A stretch of DNA of 64,000 bases, taken from NCBI GenBank assembly GCA_029975055.1, contig JARKPU010000050.1:1-64000 (forward strand), given 5' to 3'. Position numbers and translations under genes: made by a program. How positions within the stretch are numbered: position 1 is the stretch's first letter; every line of letters starts with the position of its first letter. This stretch comes from Anaerolinea sp. Its GTDB lineage: Bacteria; Chloroflexota; Anaerolineae; Anaerolineales; Anaerolineaceae. This document shows positions 57,863-64,000 of this stretch, one piece after another. The notes under the pieces are model-generated. The model made no database searches. It was not told the origin of the DNA and saw only the letters and a list, made by a program, of their open reading frames with translations.

Positions 57863-58795
57863 TCAGATCTCCAACACACGGATATCCGGCAACAGGCGGT
57901 GCACATCCACCGGGTGGCATTCCGAGCTGCCTCTTGTCAGCACGGTGGCCGAGCCTGCGGCGGCGCCCCAGCGCAGGGCCTCGGGCCACGGTTCACCGAG
58001 CGAAAGGCGCCAGGGGATCATTGCCGAAACGGCCTCGCCCGCGCCGGTTCCGTTCACTTCCACCTGCCGCGGCCCGAAGGCGCGCCAGCTCTTTTCCTTC
58101 GTCACCAGGATGATACCTTCTTCTCCACAGGTGACGAGGAAAGATTCCAGGCCGAACTTCTCACACAGCGCCCTGGCCGAATGGTGAATGGCATCGAGCG
58201 TGTCCACCGGCAGCCCAAAGGTGATATCCATCTCACGCCGGTTCATCTTCATAATGGTTGGCCTGGTACGGATGGCATCGTTGGCGGGCGGGCCGATGCA
58301 ATCCACCAGCACCGGCTTTCCGGCCCGGTGCGCGATCTGCGTCAATGTGGCGTAGAGCCCGCGCGGCGCGCCGCCCGGGAGCGAACCGGCGAGGATGGCC
58401 CATTCGGCCGAGGGCAGCAAGCGCTCATAGGCCGCCAGCAGCCGCTCGTATTCTTCCTCGTTGATCTCGTACCCCTGCGTGATGATGTGGCTGTGGCGGC
58501 GGTGGGCCGTCTCGACGATGATGTGCGAGATGCGCGTCTCACCCTCCACCCAGATGAACTCATTCGGTATGCCGGCTTTCATGACCAGGTGGCGCAGGTA
58601 TTTGCCGGTCGAACCGGCAGCAAACGCCAGGCTGAAGGTATCGAGCTCAAAGGCGCGCTGGACAAGTGAAATGCCCAGGCCCTTCCCGCCGATCGAGTCG
58701 ATGGCGTTGCTGGTGCGCATCGTCTTGCCGGGTGAAAATTCCTCGACGAACATGATGCGGTCGAGCGCGGAATTGGCCGTCACCGTCAGAAACAT
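57863..58795 (-). CDS. PfkB-family sugar kinase with altered catalytic motif
   Basis: 310 aa, FruK/LacC-like. N-terminal ANSALDRIM and IGGKGLGISLV correspond to the sugar- and nucleotide-binding motifs of 1-phosphofructokinase/tagatose-6-phosphate kinase. The C-terminal motif is GTGAGEAV, where the family normally has GAGD with Asp as catalytic base; here it is Glu254. The kinase may be slow, altered in specificity or inactive. TATAGT lies 11 nt before the ATG. It follows the terminator of the sugar-acid genes. Confidence 0.82.
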   Translation of the reverse strand: MFLTVTANSALDRIMFVEEFSPGKTMRTSNAIDSIGGKGLGISLVQRAFELDTFSLAFAAGSTGKYLRHLVMKAGIPNEFIWVEGETRISHIIVETAHRRHSHIITQGYEINEEEYERLLAAYERLLPSAEWAILAGSLPGGAPRGLYATLTQIAHRAGKPVLVDCIGPPANDAIRTRPTIMKMNRREMDITFGLPVDTLDAIHHSARALCEKFGLESFLVTCGEEGIILVTKEKSWRAFGPRQVEVNGTGAGEAVSAMIPWRLSLGEPWPEALRWGAAAGSATVLTRGSSECHPVDVHRLLPDIRVLEI

Positions 58796-58820
58796 GCGCC
58801 CATGATACTATAAATTGGCG

Positions 58821-58859
58821 AAAAAAGATGTGCTTCGAACCCCGAAGCACATCTTTTTT
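58821..58859. terminator. Bidirectional terminator
   Basis: AAAAAAGATGTGCTTCG (58821-58837) pairs perfectly with CGAAGCACATCTTTTTT (58843-58859). It closes the minus-strand dehydratase operon just before the pfkB promoter. Confidence 0.92.
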
Positions 58860-58860
58860 C

Positions 58861-60234
58861 TCAACTCCACGCGCGGTCGTGGCTCCAGTCGTCGTCCCAC
58901 GCGCTGGTCGGCTCCCACAGGCCGGGGATATCGGGGTGCAGGTGCGCGGCGATAACTTCGTCGTTGAGGGCCTCGATGCCCAGGCCGGGCGTCGAAGGCA
59001 CCTCAATATAGCCGTTCTTGACCAGGGGTTTGGGAAGCCCGGAGCAGAGATCATCCCACCAGGGCACATCCACCGAGTGGAACTCGAGCGCCAGGAAGTT
59101 CTCGGTGGCGGCCACGCTGTGCACGGCGGCCATGCAGCCGATGGGGCTTTCGGCCATGTGCACGGCCATCGCCACGCCGTGTTCGGCGGCCAGGTCGCCG
59201 ATCTTCTTGTTCTCGAGGATGCCGCCCGAGGTGAGCACATCGGGGTGGATGACGGAAACCCCGCGCGCCTCGAGGAGCGGTTTGAAGCCTTCCTTGAGGT
59301 AAATATCTTCGCCGGTGCAGACGGGAATGTTGATCGCCTGGCTCAGGCGCACATACTGATCGGTGTACTGCCAGGGAACCATATCTTCGACCCAGGCCAG
59401 GTTGTATTTCTCAAGGCGCTTGCCCAGGCGGATGCAATCTTCCAGGGCGATGTGGCCGAAGTGGTCGGTGGCCAGGGGCACCTGGTAGCCGATGACGTCG
59501 CGCACGTCGGATACGTACTGTTCGAGCAGGTCAATGCCCTTCTCGGTGAGGTGAATGCCCGTCAGCGGATGCGGCACGTTGTAGATATCATATGCGCGGT
59601 TGCGCCTGGCGCGGTCTTCGAGCGTCTTCACGTTCCAGCGCCAGCCGTGGCGGCCAAGCTCTTGCATTTCTTCTTTCAGCCCGGTGGGGTAGCTCAGGGC
59701 GCCCGGCTCATCCCAGATCAGGCCGATGCCGACGTCCATTTTGAGGAAGGTGAAGCCCATATCCATGCGCCGTTTGAGGGCCTGGCCCATCTTGGTGCCG
59801 TCGGGCTTGCCGCTCACGTCGGTGTCGCAATAGATGCGGATGCGGTCGCGGAATTTGCCGCCCAGCATTTGGTAGATGGGCACGCCGTAGGCTTTGCCGG
59901 CCAGGTCCCAGAGGGCCACCTCAACGCCGCTCACGCCGCCGCCCTGGCGGGCGTGGCCGCCGAACTGCTTGATGCGCCGGAAGAGGCGGTCTACATCGCA
60001 GGGGTTTTCGCCCAGCAGGATGCGCTTGAGCATCAGCGCATAGGTTTTGGTGGCGGCGTCGCGCACCTCGCCATAGCCGACCAACCCCTGGTTGGTGTAG
60101 AGCTTCATCAGCGTGCAGTGCATCGGCGCGCCGGTGATATCGGCGAAGCGCATATCGGTGATCTTGAGGTCCGAAGGCTTTGAATGGGTGTTGACGTGGT
60201 CTAGGACCTGCTCGAAATTATCCTGGTTTGGCAT
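58861..60234 (-). CDS. Enolase-superfamily dehydratase (mandelate racemase/muconate lactonizing type)
   Basis: 457 aa. N-terminal capping domain, then a barrel with metal ligands in ATDHFGH (Asp), WVEDMVPW (Glu) and TGEDIYL (Glu). The Lys motif region is FLKMDVG and the late catalytic segment is AVHMAESPIG. This is a sugar-acid dehydratase of the MR subgroup; exact substrate cannot be read. ATG 60234 is chosen because AAGGAA lies before it; it begins one base after the upstream stop, so the dehydrogenase and this gene are cotranscribed. Confidence 0.88.
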   Translation of the reverse strand: MPNQDNFEQVLDHVNTHSKPSDLKITDMRFADITGAPMHCTLMKLYTNQGLVGYGEVRDAATKTYALMLKRILLGENPCDVDRLFRRIKQFGGHARQGGGVSGVEVALWDLAGKAYGVPIYQMLGGKFRDRIRIYCDTDVSGKPDGTKMGQALKRRMDMGFTFLKMDVGIGLIWDEPGALSYPTGLKEEMQELGRHGWRWNVKTLEDRARRNRAYDIYNVPHPLTGIHLTEKGIDLLEQYVSDVRDVIGYQVPLATDHFGHIALEDCIRLGKRLEKYNLAWVEDMVPWQYTDQYVRLSQAINIPVCTGEDIYLKEGFKPLLEARGVSVIHPDVLTSGGILENKKIGDLAAEHGVAMAVHMAESPIGCMAAVHSVAATENFLALEFHSVDVPWWDDLCSGLPKPLVKNGYIEVPSTPGLGIEALNDEVIAAHLHPDIPGLWEPTSAWDDDWSHDRAWS

Positions 60235-60235
60235 G

Positions 60236-61252
60236 CTAGTTTCCTTCTCCATAAGTGTATTCAGGCTCGAAACCGATCATCCGGCGGGCTTTATCGATGC
60301 TGACCAGCGTGGCGAAGCCCGTCAGTTCCTGCTTGAATTCGGTCACGTCCGGGTAGAACAGCCTGGCGAGCAGGCGCGATTCTACGCCCGTCCAATTCTG
60401 GCTGTCGTTGATGAACAGGGCGTGGCTGCCCTCGAACGCGGCTGTCAGGCCCTTTTCGAAGGCCTGCGCCGAGTCGCGCTCATCGAGCATGGTGAAGAAG
60501 TTCACCCGGTTGACCATCGCCATCATGCCCGGGCCTTCATCGGCGGGATAGTCGGCGAGGGTCTCGGGCGAGGCTTTCGGCGGCTCATAAGGGCGGCCGG
60601 CGCGGTATTCGTTATAGGCCTTCCAGGCGGCCTCGAACCAGGCGCGCTGCTGCGCGGGCGGCATGGCGCCCAGCTCGGCTGCCAGCGCCTTGAAGCCCGC
60701 GCGCCATTGCCCCATCTGCGGGTGGATGGAGGCCGGGGCCACATACGGCAGGCGGTAGGCCAGGCTGGAGATGCCCTCGCGCTGCCAGAAAAATTCACCG
60801 ATCTGCTCGATGATGTTCTTGGAGAACGAGTAGCCGTCGGTGGAAAATACGGGGTGCTCTTCATCGATCGGCAGGTAGTACAGCGGGGCAGGCTTGACGC
60901 CGAAGAATTGCCCGGTGGCGTTGATCGAGCTGGCCTGGATGACGCGCCGGATGCCTTCCTGCGCGGCGGCCTGGAAGACGTTGAACGTGCCGGAGCAGTT
61001 GACCCGGAAGATCTCTTCCGGCGTGCCAAAGGCCGGGTTGGGGATGGCCGCCAGGTGAATGACCGCCTCGAAGCCGCGCACGGCCTCGCGCAGGGCGGCG
61101 TAGTCGTTCACGTCGCAGACGCGGTATTCTGCGCCTTCAAAAACCAGGCCCGGCCGGCGGCCAATGACGCGCAGCGTGTGGCCGCCCTGCACCAGCCGCT
61201 CCACAACGGCCCGGCCGACCGCGCCCGACCCGCCCGTCACAAGCACTCGCAT
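60236..61252 (-). CDS. NAD-dependent epimerase/dehydratase family protein (SDR)
   Basis: 338 aa. Extended SDR with N-terminal Rossmann loop VTGGSGAVGRAVV, HLAAIPNP and the catalytic YSFSKN (Tyr-x3-Lys). The central insertion (about 190-260) is longer than usual. With the dehydratase it suggests a sugar-acid oxidation step, as with uronate dehydrogenase, but the substrate is inferred. GAGGAG precedes the ATG. TATAAT lies about 30 bp upstream on the minus strand. Confidence 0.85.
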   Translation of the reverse strand: MRVLVTGGSGAVGRAVVERLVQGGHTLRVIGRRPGLVFEGAEYRVCDVNDYAALREAVRGFEAVIHLAAIPNPAFGTPEEIFRVNCSGTFNVFQAAAQEGIRRVIQASSINATGQFFGVKPAPLYYLPIDEEHPVFSTDGYSFSKNIIEQIGEFFWQREGISSLAYRLPYVAPASIHPQMGQWRAGFKALAAELGAMPPAQQRAWFEAAWKAYNEYRAGRPYEPPKASPETLADYPADEGPGMMAMVNRVNFFTMLDERDSAQAFEKGLTAAFEGSHALFINDSQNWTGVESRLLARLFYPDVTEFKQELTGFATLVSIDKARRMIGFEPEYTYGEGN

Positions 61253-61356
61253 AGCTCCTCCAGAGGTGGGGTGTGTGCAAGCGATATTATATCCTCGATC
61301 GTGCGGATGCCTGAAACGGTTTACAATGGGGAAATTACCTTTGCATCGAGGTGTGC

Positions 61357-61965
61357 ATGGCACGACCCCTCAACCCCACCTTGTGGGAAATCTTCAGCAT
61401 CTGGTTTGGCATTGGCATCCAATCTTTCGGTGGAGGGTCATCCACCTTCTACCTGGTGCACCAGGCGTGCATCGAGCGCGGCTGGTTGAGCGAGGAGGAG
61501 TTTATCCGCGCCTGGGCGCTCTCGCAGATTTCGCCGGGGATCAACCTGATCAAGCTGACGGTGTTGATCGGTTACCGCCTGCGCGGTTGGGCGGGGCTGG
61601 CCTCGGCGGCGGCCGGGCTGCTGCTGCCCTCGGCCGGGGCCACGGTGTTGATGACCGCCGGGTTCGCGCTCATCCGCCGCCAGCCGGTGGTGCAGGCCGC
61701 CATGCGGGGCATCCTTCCGGCGACGATCGGCCTCAGCCTGGCGATGGCTTACCAGATGGCGCAGCCGCTGCTGGCGCGCGCCTACCGCGAAGGGGCGGTG
61801 CGGCTCTCCGGGCAGGTGCTCATCCTGGCAGGGGCGGGGGCGCTGCTTGTGCTGGACGTGACCTCGCCTGTGGTGGTGCTGCTGCTGGCGGGCGCGGCGG
61901 CGGTGCTCTTCTTGTGGGTCATCCCTCCGGCCCGCCTGCCGGCAGAAAGCGAAACCGCGCGGTGA
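61357..61965 (+). CDS. Chromate transporter, N-terminal half (short-chain ChrA)
   Basis: 202 aa with about six membrane helices. FSIWFGIGIQSFGGGSSTF and QISPGINLIKLTVLIGYRL are CHR-family motifs of the first half. This and the next gene encode one chromate antiporter split into two polypeptides. They overlap by four bases (GTGA). ATG 61357 is preferred to GTG 61351. A TACAAT lies about 35 bp upstream. Confidence 0.9.
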   Translation: MARPLNPTLWEIFSIWFGIGIQSFGGGSSTFYLVHQACIERGWLSEEEFIRAWALSQISPGINLIKLTVLIGYRLRGWAGLASAAAGLLLPSAGATVLMTAGFALIRRQPVVQAAMRGILPATIGLSLAMAYQMAQPLLARAYREGAVRLSGQVLILAGAGALLVLDVTSPVVVLLLAGAAAVLFLWVIPPARLPAESETAR

Positions 61966-62471
61966 ACTGGCTGGCTTACTTTCTGCTCTTCCTCAAGGCT
62001 TCGCTGCTTTCTACCGGCGGCCTGGGCAACCTGCCCTTTTTGCACAAAGATCTGATCGCCCTTGGCTGGGCCCGTGAGGCCGATTTTGTCACCGCCATCG
62101 CCGTGGGTCAGGTATCTCCAGGCCCGACGGGGTTGTGGAGCATCAGCCTCGGTTACCTGACGTTCGGCTGGCTGGGGGCGGGGCTGGCGCTGGCGGCGCT
62201 CTGCTTGCCGCCGCTGCTGGCGCTGGCGGTGGCGGCTTTTTATCACCGCCTGGAAACGCTCAAGCCTGCGCAAGACTTCATGCGCGGGCTTTCGCTGGGC
62301 GTGGTGGGGTTGACTCTGGCCGTGGCGCTCCAACTGGCTTCCACCGCCGTCACCGACTGGCGCGGCGTGGCCATCGCTGCCGGGTCGCTCGGGCTGGCGT
62401 TGAGCAGGCGCGTGCCGGTCATCCTGGTATTGGCGCTGGCGGCACTGGCGGGCTTTCTGTTTTACCGCTGA
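61962..62471 (+). CDS. Chromate transporter, C-terminal half (short-chain ChrA)
   Basis: 169 aa, GTG start in the GTGA overlap. FLKASLLSTGGLGNLPFLH and VGQVSPGPTGLWSISLGYL correspond to the second CHR half. The pair should assemble as a heterodimer. Its 3' end is 20 bp upstream of the CAP-LysM start and contains that gene's -10 element nearby. Confidence 0.9.
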   Translation: MNWLAYFLLFLKASLLSTGGLGNLPFLHKDLIALGWAREADFVTAIAVGQVSPGPTGLWSISLGYLTFGWLGAGLALAALCLPPLLALAVAAFYHRLETLKPAQDFMRGLSLGVVGLTLAVALQLASTAVTDWRGVAIAAGSLGLALSRRVPVILVLALAALAGFLFYR

Positions 62472-62478
62472 ACCTTGT

Positions 62479-62484
62479 TATAAT
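62479..62484 (+). promoter_or_regulatory. -10 hexamer before CAP-LysM gene
   Basis: TATAAT, then CCTGGGT, then GTG at 62492, with no ribosome site: the clearest leaderless GTG start in the window. Confidence 0.6.
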
Positions 62485-62491
62485 CCTGGGT

Positions 62492-63490
62492 GTGAACAGG
62501 ATTCTCTTTCGAGGATTGGCCGGCCTTGCTTTGTGCGTGGCGCTTCTGGCGGGGCTTCAGGTTATTCACCAACCTGCCCTGGCGCAGGCGGGTTCGGCAG
62601 CCGATCTGATCGCCGCGGTGAACGCCTACCGGGCTGCCAACGACCTGGCCCCCTATGAGGTAGACGGCGCGCTGATGAGCGAGGCCCAATCGCATTCGGA
62701 ATACCAGGCTTCGATCGGCCAGTGCACCCACCTGCGCGCCGATGGCAGCTCGCCGGGCGACCACAGCATTTCGGCGGAGAACATCGCTTGCGGGCAGAAC
62801 CTTTCGGTGGAGGGAGCCATTTACAGCCAGTGGACCGATGCGCTGCACTCGGCGACGATTTTGGGCCCGACGAGCGGGCTGGTAGGCGCGGGCGTGGCCA
62901 CCGACGGCGAGATGGTCTATTACACGCTGGCGGTCAAGCGCCTGAGCGGTGATTTCACCTACCGCGCGCCCAAGCAGGCCGCCCAGCAGGCCACGGCGGC
63001 CCCGGGCCAACCCAGCTCTACGCCCAACCCGCAGGCAGCCCCGGCAGGGGCAATCCTCACCTCCACGCCGAACGCCGATGGGTCGGTGACGCACAAAATC
63101 CGTTACGGCGAGACGCTGGTCCAGATCGCCCAGGCGTATGGCATCACCCTGCCGGAGCTGTATGCGCTCAACAACATCCTCGACCCGAACGCCCCGGTCT
63201 ATTACGAAGGCCAGGTGCTGCTGATCCGCCTGCCCTCCACGGCCACGCCATCGCCCAGCCCCACCTTCACCCCGCCGCCGCCCACGCGCACGCGCGCCCC
63301 GACCCGCACCCCCACCCAGGTGCTCTCGCCCACGCCCACCGCCACCGCCACGCGCGGAGCGCTCATCTCGCTGCCTTCGCCGGAGGATGTGGGCATCAGC
63401 CGCAAGACGATCGGCTACGCGGTGATCGCGGTCTGCGCGGTGGGGTTTGTGCTGGTGCTGGTGAGCGGGCTGCGGAAGGGGAAAGGCTGA
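62492..63490 (+). CDS. Secreted CAP-domain protein with LysM and C-terminal membrane helix
   Basis: 332 aa from GTG. Signal peptide (1-33, ends ALAQA). CAP/SCP domain at about 36-150, with SHSEYQ, SAENIACG and WTDALHSATIL. LysM at about 201-246 (HKIRYGETLVQIAQAYGI), which binds peptidoglycan-like glycans. A Thr/Pro linker (248-292) spans the wall and a TM helix (306-326) anchors the end. Probably cell-surface. Similar proteins are frequent in Chloroflexota. Function of the CAP domain is unknown. Confidence 0.9.
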   Translation: MNRILFRGLAGLALCVALLAGLQVIHQPALAQAGSAADLIAAVNAYRAANDLAPYEVDGALMSEAQSHSEYQASIGQCTHLRADGSSPGDHSISAENIACGQNLSVEGAIYSQWTDALHSATILGPTSGLVGAGVATDGEMVYYTLAVKRLSGDFTYRAPKQAAQQATAAPGQPSSTPNPQAAPAGAILTSTPNADGSVTHKIRYGETLVQIAQAYGITLPELYALNNILDPNAPVYYEGQVLLIRLPSTATPSPSPTFTPPPPTRTRAPTRTPTQVLSPTPTATATRGALISLPSPEDVGISRKTIGYAVIAVCAVGFVLVLVSGLRKGKG

Positions 63491-63497
63491 AACCGGC

Positions 63498-64000
63498 ATG
63501 TTCCCCAACCGCATCTACTTCGGCGATAACCTGCCCATTTTGCAATCCCTGCCGGATGAGTCGGTGGACCTGATCTACATCGACCCGCCCTTCAACACCG
63601 GCAAGACGCAGGCGCGCACGCAGATGAAAACCGTCCAATCTGCCGGGGGCGACCGGCGCGGTTTTGCCGGACGCACCTATGCGACGGAGCACCTGGGGAA
63701 GAAAGCATACGCCGATTCGTTCGAGGATTACGAGGCCTTCCTCCAGCCCAGGCTGGTCGAAGCCTACCGCCTGCTCAAGCCGCAGGGGAGCCTTTACTTT
63801 CACATTGATTACCGCGAGGTGCACTACTGCAAAGTGCTGCTGGATGGCATCTTCGGGCGCGAGAGCTTTATCAACGAAATTATCTGGGCCTATGATTACG
63901 GCGGCAAGCCCAAGAGCCGCTGGCCCGCCAAGCACGATAACATCCTCTTTTACGCCAAAGACCCCGCGCACTACACCTTTAACGTGGAGGAGATCGAGCG
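63498..64000 (+). CDS. Site-specific DNA methyltransferase, 3' end beyond window
   Basis: First 167 residues visible. IYFGDNLPILQSLPDESVDLIYIDPPFNTGKT gives the DPPF catalytic motif (motif IV) near the N-terminus, so this is a beta-class N6-adenine or N4-cytosine methyltransferase (type III Mod or orphan). The FxGxG SAM motif normally follows later and is off the window. The sequence EIIWAYDYGGKPKSRWPAKHDNILFYAK is typical of Mod-like proteins. It may start a restriction system in the next segment. Confidence 0.9.
   Translation, partial: MFPNRIYFGDNLPILQSLPDESVDLIYIDPPFNTGKTQARTQMKTVQSAGGDRRGFAGRTYATEHLGKKAYADSFEDYEAFLQPRLVEAYRLLKPQGSLYFHIDYREVHYCKVLLDGIFGRESFINEIIWAYDYGGKPKSRWPAKHDNILFYAKDPAHYTFNVEEIE

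Overview
The window is about 64 kb of GC-rich bacterial chromosome with densely packed genes on both strands and no rRNA, tRNA, CRISPR array, transposase or prophage that I could see. The protein style suggests the phylum Chloroflexota, perhaps an Anaerolineae-type organism: very long GAF/PAS sensor proteins, a secreted CAP-LysM protein with a Pro/Thr linker, a family-5 uracil-DNA glycosylase and many GNAT acetyltransferases. This placement is inference, because no phylogenetic marker was compared. About ten genes have a -10 hexamer only 6-9 nt before the start codon, so this organism probably makes many leaderless mRNAs.

Layout. 1-3.3 kb: end of an amino-acid ABC ATPase, an AIR-synthase-like protein, palindromic repeats, a small holin-like membrane protein and a GNAT. 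3.5-14.7 kb: clpC, a cyclic-nucleotide-binding/PH-domain membrane protein, def, recF, a 1450-aa PAS/GAF diguanylate cyclase and rsmG. 14.7-20.3 kb: a promoter, a 33-codon leader ORF and two near-identical terminators precede an overlapping ABC ATPase-GNAT-GNAT-permease operon, followed by a tandem GNAT and an MFS exporter. 20.3-27 kb: a Crp/Fnr regulator, an MBL hydrolase, a HAD phosphatase, a metallophosphoesterase and a two-gene peptide-type ABC permease unit whose second gene is fused to an extra membrane helix and a beta-propeller. 27-34.2 kb: YfcE-like phosphodiesterase with a divergent RelA/SpoT homologue, an S1-domain protein, pyrG behind a possible attenuator, a small conserved protein and enolase. 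34.3-41.6 kb: two coupled alpha/beta hydrolases, udgB, queA, ruvB, upp, moaA and an HExxH membrane protein.

41.6-45.3 kb: a complete thiamine regulon unit read on the minus strand: consensus promoter, TPP riboswitch, terminator containing the ribosome binding site, thiamine pyrophosphokinase, thiamine-type binding protein and permease. No cognate ATPase is beside it. 45.4-54.7 kb: a signalling cluster with a response regulator carrying a degenerate GGDEF domain, a 2317-aa histidine kinase with about ten GAF domains, a single-domain response regulator and an alpha/beta hydrolase that lacks its nucleophile serine. A free-standing structured transcript with a 16-codon ORF follows. 54.7-61.3 kb (minus strand): SRPBCC protein, small basic protein, MFS transporter, CarH-like B12-binding MerR regulator, PfkB sugar kinase, enolase-superfamily dehydratase and NAD-dependent epimerase/dehydrogenase. 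The last four look like a sugar or sugar-acid catabolic region. 61.3-64 kb: split chromate transporter, CAP-LysM protein and the start of a DNA methyltransferase cut by the window end.

The most interesting candidates are the permease/beta-propeller fusion, the giant kinase with its serine-less hydrolase, the leader-ORF/tandem-terminator control region of the ABC-GNAT operon, and the orphan small RNA near 54.6 kb.
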